30,206 bases of DNA from F1-120-MAGs118 sp013360535 (GTDB lineage Bacteria; Planctomycetota; UBA1135; GCA-002686595): positions 1 to 30,206 of the forward strand of contig JAPKHC010000045.1 of the NCBI GenBank assembly GCA_026647215.1. The letters are read 5' to 3'. Shown here piece after piece: positions 1 to 8,601 of the stretch. Both the position numbers and the translations under genes were made by a program. The notes under the pieces were generated by a model, which saw only the letters and a program-made list of their open reading frames with translations, ran no database searches and had not been told where the DNA came from. Position 1 is the stretch's first letter. Every line of letters starts with the position of its first letter.

Positions 1-28
1 GCCGTGACGAGCCCCGGCTGCGCCGGTA

Positions 29-57
29 TCCTCCGGACCCCTGTCCATTCCGGAGGA
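29..57 (+). promoter_or_regulatory. Inverted repeat that would sequester the S9 peptidase ribosome binding site
   Basis: TCCTCCGGA (29-37) and TCCGGAGGA (49-57) are perfect reverse complements around an 11-nt loop. The right arm contains the Shine-Dalgarno sequence GGAGG, five to nine bases before the ATG at 62. If both arms are transcribed, the hairpin would mask the ribosome binding site. However, TATCCT at 27-32 also looks like a -10 box. If that is the promoter, transcription would start near 39 and the left arm would be missing from the mRNA. The pairing is seen; the role is uncertain. Confidence 0.4.
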
Positions 58-61
58 AACC

Positions 62-2122
62 ATGCGTGCCCCCAGCGCTCTCGCGCTCCTGCTCACCGTT
101 CCCACGCTGTCGACCGCGTTTGCCGCCTCCGCGGCGCCGGCCGACGTTCTCACCGCCCATCGTGTCGCCGAGCTGCGCGCGGTGACCACGGCCGAGATCT
201 CGCCAGATGGCACTCAGATCGCGTACGTGCTTGCGGTGCCGCGCAAGCCGGGCGTCGACGAGGACGGCGGCTCGTGGACCGAGCTGCACGTCGTCGACAT
301 CGCGAGCGGCGTCTCGCGGCCCTACGTGACGGGCAAGGGCAACGTGTCGAGCCCGCGCTGGACCGCGGATGGCAAGGCGATCGCGTTCCTCCAGAAGCGC
401 GGTGACGACAAGTCCACGGCGCTCTACATGATCGAGCTCGCCGGTGGTGAAGCGCGCCGGGCCGAGGCGGCCGACGAGTCGATCTCGGCCTTCGACCTGC
501 ACCCCGATGGCAAGCGCGTCGTCGTCGTGAGCCTCGAGCCCGAGAACGCGGCGCGCAAGGCCGCGCGCGGCAAGGGCTTCACGCAGGAGATCTACGAGGA
601 GGACGTGCGCTGGTCGAAGCCGTGGGTCGGCACGCTGTTCGACGAGGCGAAGCCCACCAAGCTGGGCGTCGAGGGCCATGTCTCGGCGGCGCAGTGGAAC
701 CCCAAGGGCGACGCGCTCGCGCTCACTGTCGCGGCCTCGCCGCTCGTGGACGACGACTACATGCGCAAGCAGGTCGCGATCGTCTCGGCCGAGGGCCAGG
801 CCCTCGCGCGCATCGAAAACCCCGGAAAACTCGGCGAAGTCGCGTGGAGCCCCGATGGCGCGCGCATCGCGATCATCGCCGCCGGCGACCGCAATGACCC
901 GACCGACGGGCGCCTGATGCTCGCCCCGGCGAGCGGTGGCGCGCCGGTCGAGGTGCTGCCGGGCCTCGAGGGCGACTGCGAGGCGTTCGCGTGGCAGACG
1001 CCGGATTCGATGCTGACCGTGCTCGCGCGCGGCGTCGAGGTGAGCTTCGAGAAGCTCGCGCTCGGCGATCTCGCGAAGGTTCAGCCGAAAGTGCTCGTCG
1101 CGACCGGTGGACCGATCCTCACGTCGGTCTCGCTCTCGAGCGACGGCCTGCGCGGAGCGTTCGTCGCGAACTCCCCGACGCACGTGCCCGAGGTCTACAC
1201 GATGGCGCACGGCGAGGCCGCGCCGCGCCGGCTCACGCACTCCAACCCCGGCTTCGAGAAGTACCGCCTCGCGCCGCAGGAAGTCGTGCGCTTCAAGGCG
1301 CGCGACGGACTCGAGCTCGAGGGCGTGCTCGTGCGTCCGCTCGACGAGAAGAAGGGCCAGCGTTACCCGCTGATCCTGTACGTGCACGGCGGGCCGGAGT
1401 CGCACCACTCCAATGGCTGGCTCACGAGCTACGGCGACCCGGCGCAGACCGCGGCCGCGCGCGGCTTCGCGGTGATGCACACCAACTACCGCGGCTCGAC
1501 CGGACGCGGCATGGCCTTCGCGAAGTCGAGCCAGGCCGATGCGGCCGGCAAGGAATTCGACGACCTGATCGACGCCGTCGATCACCTCGTCGCGACGGGC
1601 CTCGTCGACGGCACGAAGGTCGCCGTCACCGGCGGTTCTTACGGCGGTTACGCGACCGCGTGGCTCTCGACGCGCTATTCCGACCGCATCGCGGCGGGCG
1701 TGATGTTCGTCGGCATCTCCGACAAGATCTCGAAGGTCGGCACGACCGACATTCCCGACGAGGAGTTCTTCGTGCACGCGCTGCACCGCCCGTGGGAGGA
1801 CTGGACCAAGATGCTCGAGCGCAGCCCGATCTTCTACGCGGGCCAGTGCAAGACGCCGCTGCTCATCCTGCACGGCAAGGACGACCCGCGAGTGAACCCC
1901 GGCCAGTCGCGCGAGATGTACCGCCACCTCAAGCTGCGCAGCGCGGCGCCGGTGCGGCTCGTGCTGTACCCAGGCGAAGGCCACGGCAACCGCAAGGCGG
2001 CGGCACGGCTCGACTACAACCTGCGCATGCAGCAGTGGATCGAGCACTACCTCACCGGGCCCGGCGGCACGCCGCCGGCGATCGACCTCGACTACGCGGA
2101 CACGAAGGTCGAGGCCAAGTAG
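62..2122 (+). CDS. Secreted S9-family (prolyl oligopeptidase / DPP-like) serine peptidase
   Basis: This 686-residue protein is predicted to be an exported peptidase that cuts peptides with help from an N-terminal beta-propeller gate. A signal peptide covers about residues 1-25 (Arg, hydrophobic stretch, AASA-A cleavage site). Residues 30-400 hold WD40-like/TolB-like blades, for example 'ISPDGTQIAYV' and 'WSPDGARIAII'. The C-terminal alpha/beta hydrolase domain has the nucleophile in GGSYGGY (Ser526), the acid in HGKDDPRV (about Asp608) and the base in GEGHGN (His641), so the triad is complete. Length fits the S9 family (650-750). The start is supported by GGAGG at 52-56. Substrate specificity (dipeptidyl, acylaminoacyl or oligopeptidase) cannot be told from the motifs. 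The DMT gene follows after 34 bp, possibly in the same transcript. Confidence 0.93.
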   Translation: MRAPSALALLLTVPTLSTAFAASAAPADVLTAHRVAELRAVTTAEISPDGTQIAYVLAVPRKPGVDEDGGSWTELHVVDIASGVSRPYVTGKGNVSSPRWTADGKAIAFLQKRGDDKSTALYMIELAGGEARRAEAADESISAFDLHPDGKRVVVVSLEPENAARKAARGKGFTQEIYEEDVRWSKPWVGTLFDEAKPTKLGVEGHVSAAQWNPKGDALALTVAASPLVDDDYMRKQVAIVSAEGQALARIENPGKLGEVAWSPDGARIAIIAAGDRNDPTDGRLMLAPASGGAPVEVLPGLEGDCEAFAWQTPDSMLTVLARGVEVSFEKLALGDLAKVQPKVLVATGGPILTSVSLSSDGLRGAFVANSPTHVPEVYTMAHGEAAPRRLTHSNPGFEKYRLAPQEVVRFKARDGLELEGVLVRPLDEKKGQRYPLILYVHGGPESHHSNGWLTSYGDPAQTAAARGFAVMHTNYRGSTGRGMAFAKSSQADAAGKEFDDLIDAVDHLVATGLVDGTKVAVTGGSYGGYATAWLSTRYSDRIAAGVMFVGISDKISKVGTTDIPDEEFFVHALHRPWEDWTKMLERSPIFYAGQCKTPLLILHGKDDPRVNPGQSREMYRHLKLRSAAPVRLVLYPGEGHGNRKAAARLDYNLRMQQWIEHYLTGPGGTPPAIDLDYADTKVEAK

Positions 2123-2156
2123 GCGTGAGTCCGGGCCGGCTTGCGCGAGCCACTAG

Positions 2157-3050
2157 ATGAGCTCTGCCGCGCCGTTTCCGCCCCGTATCGCGCTCGTCGT
2201 CGCCGTTCTCGCGGTGTCGACGAGCGCGGTGTTCATTCGGTTCGCGGACGCGGCGCCGCTCGTGGTGGCGTTCTATCGCTGCGTGATCGCGACGGCCGTG
2301 CTGGGAGCGATCGGCTGGCGCGAATGCCGCGCGGAGCTGCCGAACTTGAGCGGGCGCGAGCGCTGGCTCGCGGTCGGCACCGGGCTTGCGCTCGCGTTGC
2401 ACTTTGCGACTTGGATCAGCTCGCTCTCGTACACGACGGTCGCGTCGAGCCTCGTGCTCGTCAACACGACGCCGCTGTGGGTGGCGATGCTCGCGCCGTT
2501 CGTGTCGCACGACCGTGTGCGGCCGGGAACGTGGATCGGAGTGGGTGTGAGCGTCGTCGGCTGCGTGCTGATCGGCGTCGCGGACCTCGGGCCGGACGGC
2601 AGTTTTGACTTGTCGGGCAGCGCGTTGTGGGGGGACCTGCTCGCACTCGCCGGCGCGTGGTTGTGCGCGGTGTACATGCTCGCGGGGAGGCGCCTGCGGC
2701 GCAGCTTGAGCCTCTTGCCGTACGTGACGGCCTGCTACGGGAGCGCGGCGGCGTTCCTGCTCGTGTTTGCGCTTGGAAGCGGCGACACGTTGCTCGGGCT
2801 GCCGACCGCGACCTATGGCTGGCTGATCGTCGTCGCGCTCGTGCCGCAGGTGCTCGGGCACTCGAGCTACAACTACGCGCTCAAGTACGAGAGCGCGCCG
2901 CTGGTGTCGGTCGTGTCGCTCGGCGAAAGCGTGGGAGCGACCCTGCTCGCGTGGGCTTTCCTGTCCGAAACGCCGCCGCCGCTCGCGCTCGCCGGGGGCG
3001 TCGTGGTGATCGCGGGCGTACTCGTGGCGCTGCGGGCCGAACGATCCTGA
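2157..3050 (+). CDS. DMT-superfamily (EamA-type) inner-membrane transporter
   Basis: This 297-residue hydrophobic protein has about ten predicted membrane helices arranged as two EamA-like halves (roughly residues 10-145 and 155-290), the usual drug/metabolite transporter architecture and length. Typical signatures are the early 'AVFIRFADAAPLVVAFYR' segment, 'LVNTTPLWVAML' near the end of the first half and 'ESVGATLLAWAFLSE' in the second half. Such proteins usually export metabolites, amino acids or nucleosides, but the substrate cannot be predicted here. The ATG at 2157 lacks a clear Shine-Dalgarno and lies 34 bp after the peptidase stop, so reinitiation or a leaderless start is possible. 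A later in-frame start would cut into the first helix. Confidence 0.9.
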   Translation: MSSAAPFPPRIALVVAVLAVSTSAVFIRFADAAPLVVAFYRCVIATAVLGAIGWRECRAELPNLSGRERWLAVGTGLALALHFATWISSLSYTTVASSLVLVNTTPLWVAMLAPFVSHDRVRPGTWIGVGVSVVGCVLIGVADLGPDGSFDLSGSALWGDLLALAGAWLCAVYMLAGRRLRRSLSLLPYVTACYGSAAAFLLVFALGSGDTLLGLPTATYGWLIVVALVPQVLGHSSYNYALKYESAPLVSVVSLGESVGATLLAWAFLSETPPPLALAGGVVVIAGVLVALRAERS

Positions 3051-3069
3051 GTTCGGCCGGGCTGGCCGA

Positions 3070-3097
3070 TTGCGCTCGGCCGTGAGGTCCCTAGGAT
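3070..3097 (+). promoter_or_regulatory. Candidate promoter for the Dabb / giant lipoprotein pair
   Basis: TTGCGC (3070-3075) and TAGGAT (3092-3097) are separated by 16 bp, close to sigma70 geometry. A good ribosome binding site (AAGGAG) and the ATG at 3124 follow. This is an inference from sequence pattern only. Confidence 0.35.
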
Positions 3098-3123
3098 CGG
3101 CGGCCCCGCTCGAAGGAGAGCCC

Positions 3124-3432
3124 ATGATCACGCACGTCGTTCTGCTGAAGATTCGCAAGGATGTCTCGAAGGACCAGGTCGCGAAGGTGTTCGAGGCGCT
3201 CGCAGGCCTGCAGAAGAAGGTCCCCGGCATCCTGTCGTTCTCCGGTGGCGCGTACACGTCGCCCGAGGGGCTCAACCGCGGCTTCACGCATGGGTTCGTG
3301 ATGACGTTCAAGGACGCGGCGTCGCGCGATGTGTACTTGCCGCATCCCGACCACGAGGTCGTGAAGGCGATTGTGCTCGAGGTGCTCGACGGCGGGATCA
3401 ACGGCGTGGTGGCCTTCGACTATGCGTCCTGA
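3124..3432 (+). CDS. Dabb-family (stress-responsive A/B barrel) protein
   Basis: This 102-residue protein begins 'MITHVVLLKIRKDVS' and contains the 'HGFVMTFKDAASRDVYLPHPDH' segment typical of Dabb domains, which form small dimeric ferredoxin-like alpha/beta barrels. The family includes stress-responsive proteins and a few enzymes such as olivetolic acid cyclase; most bacterial members have no known reaction. No signal peptide is seen, so it should be cytoplasmic. The start at 3124 is chosen because GAAGGAG sits 7 nt upstream and the Dabb motif starts at once; longer in-frame starts add unconserved sequence. Its last 11 bases overlap the start of the giant lipoprotein gene, suggesting translational coupling. 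Confidence 0.85.
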   Translation: MITHVVLLKIRKDVSKDQVAKVFEALAGLQKKVPGILSFSGGAYTSPEGLNRGFTHGFVMTFKDAASRDVYLPHPDHEVVKAIVLEVLDGGINGVVAFDYAS

Positions 3433-6400
3433 GCTCGCGGCGGCGGCCACGCTCGCGGCGCTGGCGGCTTGTGCGTCGAATGCGGGCGAGACTCGCGCGC
3501 TGAAGAGCAAGTCCTCGAGCAACGAAGCTCCGAGGACGATCCACTTCGAGCGCAAGCAGCTCTCGAGTGATTTCTTCGCGGAAGGCGCGACGTTCGGCGA
3601 CCTCGATGGCGACGGGGTGAACGACGTCATCGCCGGGCCGTGGTGGTACAAGGGGCCGGGATTCGAGAGGCGTTTCGAGCTGTACGAGCCGAAGGCGTTC
3701 GATCCCGCGCACTACTCCGACAACTTCTTCGCGTGGATGGACGATGTTGACGGCGACAAGTTGCTCGACATCGTCGTCGTCGCCTTCCCGGGCAAACAGG
3801 CCTACTGGTTGCGCAATCCGCACTCCGATTTCACGCTGCCGCCGAAAGCTTGGGAACGCCGCGAGATCGCGGCCTCGGTCGACAACGAGTCGCCGCACTA
3901 CGTCGACCTGACCGGTGACAGCGCGCGCGAACTCGTCTACATGACGGGCGGGCGCTTCACGTGGGCCGAGCGCGATCCGAAAGATCCGAAGGCAGCGTGG
4001 AAGGAGCATTCCTTCTCCGAGGACTACAAGCTCGGGCCCTACGTGCACGGCCTCGGTGTCGGCGACATCGACGGCGACGGGCGGAAGGACGTCCTGTGGA
4101 AGAACGGCTGGTTCCAGCAGCCCGCATCGCTCGCGGGCGACCCGCTGTGGAAGCACCACGACTTCAGCTTCTCCGCGAAACACGGCGGTGCGCAGATGCT
4201 CGTGTACGACGTCGACGGCGACGGCGACAACGACGTGATCACGAGCCTCGCGGCGCATGAGTTTGGCCTGTCGTGGTTTGAGCAAGTGCGCGACGGCGGC
4301 GCGCTGACGTTCGTCGAGCACCGCTTCATGGACGACGAGCCGAGCGACAATGCGCAGGGCGTGTGCTGCTCCGAGCTGCACGCGCTCGACCTCGTCGACG
4401 TCGATGGCGACGGCCTCGAGGACGTCGTCACGGGCAAGCGCTGGTGGTCGCACGGCCACGAGGGCGACCCGCAGCCGAACATCAGGCCGGGGCTGTACTG
4501 GTTCCAGCTCGTGCGCGGCGCGAACGGGCCCGAGTACGTCGCGCACCTCGCCGACGACCAGAGCGGAGTCGGCACGCAGGTCACGACCGGCGACGTCGAC
4601 GGCGACGGGCTCGTCGACATCGTCGTGTCCAACAAGCGCGGCACGTTCGTCGTGAACCAGCGGCGCTGGACGGACATCGAGCTCTTCGCGCACCTCGGCG
4701 CGGCGCCGACGCTCGACTTCGAGAGCGGCGACGTGCGCGGCTGGACGGCGGACGGCGACGCGTTCGCGCTGCAGCCGATCTTCGGCGACACCGTGAAGGC
4801 GCGCGGCCGCGAGCCGAGCCTGCACGAAGGCAACTGCTGGATCGGCGGCTACGAGAAGCTCGGCGACGGCTCGACGGGCACGCTCACGTCGAATCCGATC
4901 CGCATCGAGGAGCCGTTCGCGAGCTTCCTGATCGGTGGCGGCGGCGGCCCGGCGACACGCGTCGAGCTCGTGCTCGCCGAGAACGGCGAGGTGATCTTCA
5001 AGAGCTCCGGCGCCGACTTCGAGTCGATGCAGCGGGTCGTCGCGGACCTCACCCAGTGGCGCTTCCGTCCGATCCGCATTCGCCTCGTCGACGAGGAGAA
5101 GGGCGGCTGGGGGCACCTCAACTTCGACGATTTCCAGTTCCATGCGGAGCGCCCGAACTTCGACGCGCCCAAGGGCGTGCCGTCGATCCGGCCCTGGGAC
5201 ACGGTCGCGAACGCGGGGCTCACCGCAGAGGCTGCCGCGGCGGCGATGACGGTGCCCGAGGGGTTCCATGTCGACGTGATCGCGGCGGAACCCGACGTGC
5301 ACCAGCCGATCGCGCTCGCGATCGACGACAACGGGCGCCTGTGGATCGCCGAGGCGCACACGTATCCCGTGCGCGCGCCCGAGGGGCAGGGCCGGGACAA
5401 CATCCTCGTGTTCGAGGACGCCGACCACGACGGTTCGTTCGAGAAGCGCACGGTGTTCGCGAGCGGGCTCAACCTCGTCAGCGGGCTCGAGATCGGCTTC
5501 GGCGGCGTGTGGGTCGGCGCCGCGCCGTACCTGCTGTTCATTCCCGATGCCAACGGCGATCTCGTGCCCGATGGAAGCCCGAAGGTGCTGCTCGACGGCT
5601 GGGGTTACGAGGACACGCACGAGACGCTCAACGCGTTCACGTGGGGGCCCGATGGCTGGCTCTACGGTTGCCACGGAGTGTTCACGAACTCGCTCGTTGG
5701 CAAGCCCGGCACGCCGAAGGCCGAGCGCACGCCGCTCAACGCGGGCGTGTGGCGCTATCACCCCGTGCGGCACGAGTTCGAGGTCTTCGCGCACGGCACG
5801 TCGAACCCGTGGGGCGTCGATTTCGACGAGAACGGCGAGGCTTTTGTCACGGCCTGCGTGATCCCGCACCTGTTCCACATCGTGCAGGGCGGCCGCTACG
5901 AGCGGCAGGCGGGCTCGCACTTCGAGAAGTACACGTTCGACGACATCAAGACGATCGCCGACCACCGCCACTACATCGGCGACACGCCGCACGGCGGCAA
6001 CAACCGCTCGAGCGAGGCGGGTGGCGGGCACGCGCACTGCGGGTTGCTCATCTATCAAGGCGAGCAGTTCCCCAAGGAGTATCGCGGCGGCCTGTTCTTC
6101 GAGAACATCCATGGCAACCGCATCAACCACGACGTCGTCGAGCCGAAGGGCTCGGGCTTTGTCGGCAAGCACAAGCCGGATCTGCTGCTCGCCAATGACC
6201 GCTGGTTCCGCGGCATCAGCTTCAAGGAAGGCCCGGACGGTTCGGTGTACTTCATCGACTGGTACGACAAGCAGGCCTGCCACTGGACCGATCCGGGCAT
6301 CTGGGATCGTACGAATGGGCGCATCTATCGATTGCGATACGAAGGGCCAAGATCTGAGGAAGATCGGCCTCAAAACCCCGTCGTTGTCGGCGTGGACTTG

Positions 6401-8518
6401 ATTGGCAAGGACAAGAGCGAGCGCGACACCCTGAAGTGGGGGCTTCAGTTCCGCCGCGCGACAGAGGACTTCCTGCTTTCCGACTCCACGGCAGTCGAGT
6501 GTGTCGAGCAGTCTCCGCACGCTCGTGTCCGAGCGCGGGCAGTGCAGTTCGCGTTGGAGGATAAACAGGCGAGCGTCGAGCTCCAGCGCGCGATGGAAGT
6601 CGCTGCGGAGAAAGATCCGTCGCCGATCGTGAGGCGTTACCTCGCTTCTGGCCTGCAGCGGCTGCCGCTGGAGCAGCGTTGGGAGATCGCGAAGAACCTC
6701 GCGGCGCATGCGGAGGACAACGAGGACCCGAACATTCCGTTCCTCGTGTGGTACGGCGTCGAGCCGCTGGTGGCGGCGGATCCGGCGCGGGCGCTCGCGA
6801 TGTTCGGCTCCGCCAAGCTCGAGAAGGTCGCACGTTTCACCGTGCGGCGTGCGGCGGCGGAACCGGCGTTGCATGCGGCGCTCGTGACGCACCTGACGTC
6901 CTTCGCGGACGACGTGTCGCTCAAGTGGCGCCTGGAAGAGAGCGTGAAGGCGCTCGGTGACCAGCGTGGGCTCGCGATGCCGGCGGCGTGGCCGGCGCTA
7001 CGCCTTCGCATCGAGGCGAGAAGCGACGCGGCGCTCTCCAAGCTCGGCGCGCAGGTCGCGCTCGCCTTTGGCGACACGACCTCGCTGCCCGAACTGCGGC
7101 GGCGCATGCTCGACAAGTCGCTCTCCGGCGCGGAGCGTTCCGCGGCGCTCAACGTGCTCATCGAAGCGCGCGATCCGGTGCTCAAGGACTCGGTGAAGGA
7201 GCTGCTCGTCGACACGGGCACTCGCACGGCCGCGATCCGCGCGATTTCGCTGTTCGACGACTCCGTGACGGCGCAGGTGGCGCTCGCGATGTATGCGAGC
7301 GCGAACCAGGACGAACGCCGCGAGCTGATCGACGCGCTGACGTCGCGTGCGAGCTTCGCGAGCCTGCTGCTCGACGCGATCGAGGACCAGCGCGTGAAGC
7401 GCGCGGACCTCGGGGCTTTCGCGGCGCGCAAGATCGAGTCCTTCGGCGATCCGAAGCTCTCCGAACGCCTCGCGCTCGTGTGGGGCACGGTCAGGACGAC
7501 CGCCAACGACAAGCTGCAGCGCATCGCGGGGCTCAAGCAGCGCCTGACGGCGGACGTGATCGGCCGCGGCGATCGCGCGCGCGGTCGCGAGCTCTTCTCG
7601 CGCACGTGCCAGCAGTGCCACACGCTGTTCGGGACCGGCGGTGACGTCGGACCGGAACTCACCGGCGCGAACCGCGCGGACCTCGACTACCTGCTCTCGA
7701 ACATCGTCGACCCGTCGGGTGTCGTCGGTCAGGACTACCTGTCGACGATGGTGTGGACGCACGACGAGCGGCTCGTCACCGGCATCCTCAAGGAGGAGAC
7801 GGACTCGTCGCTCGTGCTGCGCACCGAACGTGAGCGCCTCGTGATCCCGAAGTCGGAGATCGCGTCGCGGCGCACGAGCGAGGTGTCGACGATGCCCGAG
7901 GGGTTGCTCGACACGCTGCAGCCCGAGGAGATCGTCCACCTGATCGCGTACCTGCAGGGTGCGAGCCAGGCGAACCTGCGCGCGACGCCGCTCAACGCCG
8001 GACGGCTGTTCGACGGAGAGACGCTGGCGCACTGGCGCTTCGCGGGCGACGTGTGGAAGGTCGAGAACGGCGAGATCGTCGGTCGCGGCGAGCTCGCGCG
8101 GAACTCGTTCCTTGCGAGCGAGCTCGAGCTCGGCGACTTCACGCTCGAGTTCGAGGTCAAGCTCGTCGGCGACGAAGGCAACTCCGGCGTCCAGTTCCGC
8201 TCCGCGGTGCACGACGATGGCGAGGTCGCGGGCTATCAGGCCGACATCGGACCGGGTTGGTGGGGCAAGCTCTACGAAGAGCACGGCCGCGCCGTCCTGT
8301 GGGACAAGTCGGGCGAGGCGCACGTGAAGAAAGGCGAGTGGAACCGTTACGCGATCGAGGCGAAGGGCTCGCGCATCGTCACGCGCCTCAACGGCGAGAC
8401 GTGTGTCGACCTCGACGACCCGACCGGCGCGCGGCGGGGCGTGATCGCATTGCAGCTGCATTCCGGCGGCAAGACGGAGGTACGCTTCCGCAACTTCCGG
8501 CTGCAGGTGCTCGACTGA
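3422..8518 (+). CDS. Giant multidomain lipoprotein: FG-GAP repeats, PVC-type dehydrogenase propeller, HEAT, CxxCH haem site, DUF1080
   Basis: This 1698-residue exported protein starts with a short hydrophobic leader ending in a lipobox-like LAAC (Cys17). Residues about 55-415 carry six calcium-binding DxDxDG repeats of FG-GAP/VCBS type (such as DLDGDGVND and DVDGDGDND). Residues 425-575 look like a beta-sandwich, perhaps carbohydrate-binding. Residues 610-975 match the PVC-type membrane-bound dehydrogenase N-terminal propeller (VPEGFHVDVIAAEPDV, and GNRINHDVV near the end). Residues 1000-1375 are helical HEAT-like repeats. C1396-Q-Q-C1399-H1400 is a c-type haem site followed by 'GPELTGANR'. 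Residues 1520-1698 form a DUF1080 (3-keto-glucoside hydrolase-like) domain starting 'RLFDGETLAHWRF'. Such architectures are characteristic of Planctomycetota and are linked by inference to oxidation and cleavage of polysaccharides. The substrate is unknown. Confidence 0.9.
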   Translation: MRPELAAAATLAALAACASNAGETRALKSKSSSNEAPRTIHFERKQLSSDFFAEGATFGDLDGDGVNDVIAGPWWYKGPGFERRFELYEPKAFDPAHYSDNFFAWMDDVDGDKLLDIVVVAFPGKQAYWLRNPHSDFTLPPKAWERREIAASVDNESPHYVDLTGDSARELVYMTGGRFTWAERDPKDPKAAWKEHSFSEDYKLGPYVHGLGVGDIDGDGRKDVLWKNGWFQQPASLAGDPLWKHHDFSFSAKHGGAQMLVYDVDGDGDNDVITSLAAHEFGLSWFEQVRDGGALTFVEHRFMDDEPSDNAQGVCCSELHALDLVDVDGDGLEDVVTGKRWWSHGHEGDPQPNIRPGLYWFQLVRGANGPEYVAHLADDQSGVGTQVTTGDVDGDGLVDIVVSNKRGTFVVNQRRWTDIELFAHLGAAPTLDFESGDVRGWTADGDAFALQPIFGDTVKARGREPSLHEGNCWIGGYEKLGDGSTGTLTSNPIRIEEPFASFLIGGGGGPATRVELVLAENGEVIFKSSGADFESMQRVVADLTQWRFRPIRIRLVDEEKGGWGHLNFDDFQFHAERPNFDAPKGVPSIRPWDTVANAGLTAEAAAAAMTVPEGFHVDVIAAEPDVHQPIALAIDDNGRLWIAEAHTYPVRAPEGQGRDNILVFEDADHDGSFEKRTVFASGLNLVSGLEIGFGGVWVGAAPYLLFIPDANGDLVPDGSPKVLLDGWGYEDTHETLNAFTWGPDGWLYGCHGVFTNSLVGKPGTPKAERTPLNAGVWRYHPVRHEFEVFAHGTSNPWGVDFDENGEAFVTACVIPHLFHIVQGGRYERQAGSHFEKYTFDDIKTIADHRHYIGDTPHGGNNRSSEAGGGHAHCGLLIYQGEQFPKEYRGGLFFENIHGNRINHDVVEPKGSGFVGKHKPDLLLANDRWFRGISFKEGPDGSVYFIDWYDKQACHWTDPGIWDRTNGRIYRLRYEGPRSEEDRPQNPVVVGVDLIGKDKSERDTLKWGLQFRRATEDFLLSDSTAVECVEQSPHARVRARAVQFALEDKQASVELQRAMEVAAEKDPSPIVRRYLASGLQRLPLEQRWEIAKNLAAHAEDNEDPNIPFLVWYGVEPLVAADPARALAMFGSAKLEKVARFTVRRAAAEPALHAALVTHLTSFADDVSLKWRLEESVKALGDQRGLAMPAAWPALRLRIEARSDAALSKLGAQVALAFGDTTSLPELRRRMLDKSLSGAERSAALNVLIEARDPVLKDSVKELLVDTGTRTAAIRAISLFDDSVTAQVALAMYASANQDERRELIDALTSRASFASLLLDAIEDQRVKRADLGAFAARKIESFGDPKLSERLALVWGTVRTTANDKLQRIAGLKQRLTADVIGRGDRARGRELFSRTCQQCHTLFGTGGDVGPELTGANRADLDYLLSNIVDPSGVVGQDYLSTMVWTHDERLVTGILKEETDSSLVLRTERERLVIPKSEIASRRTSEVSTMPEGLLDTLQPEEIVHLIAYLQGASQANLRATPLNAGRLFDGETLAHWRFAGDVWKVENGEIVGRGELARNSFLASELELGDFTLEFEVKLVGDEGNSGVQFRSAVHDDGEVAGYQADIGPGWWGKLYEEHGRAVLWDKSGEAHVKKGEWNRYAIEAKGSRIVTRLNGETCVDLDDPTGARRGVIALQLHSGGKTEVRFRNFRLQVLD

Positions 8519-8601
8519 AGCTGGCGAGCGATTCGAGAAAATCCCGGATGAGGTGATACCGCCGAGGGGGCCCGAGCGTCGTCGCACTGGGAGGTGCGAA
8601 G

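Noticed and set aside
3398..6892. Minus-strand open frame of 1164 codons opposite the giant lipoprotein
   Set aside because: It is antisense to a gene with clear domains, is extremely rich in Arg, Val, Ala and Glu, and shows no family motif. High GC removes stop codons in shadow frames.
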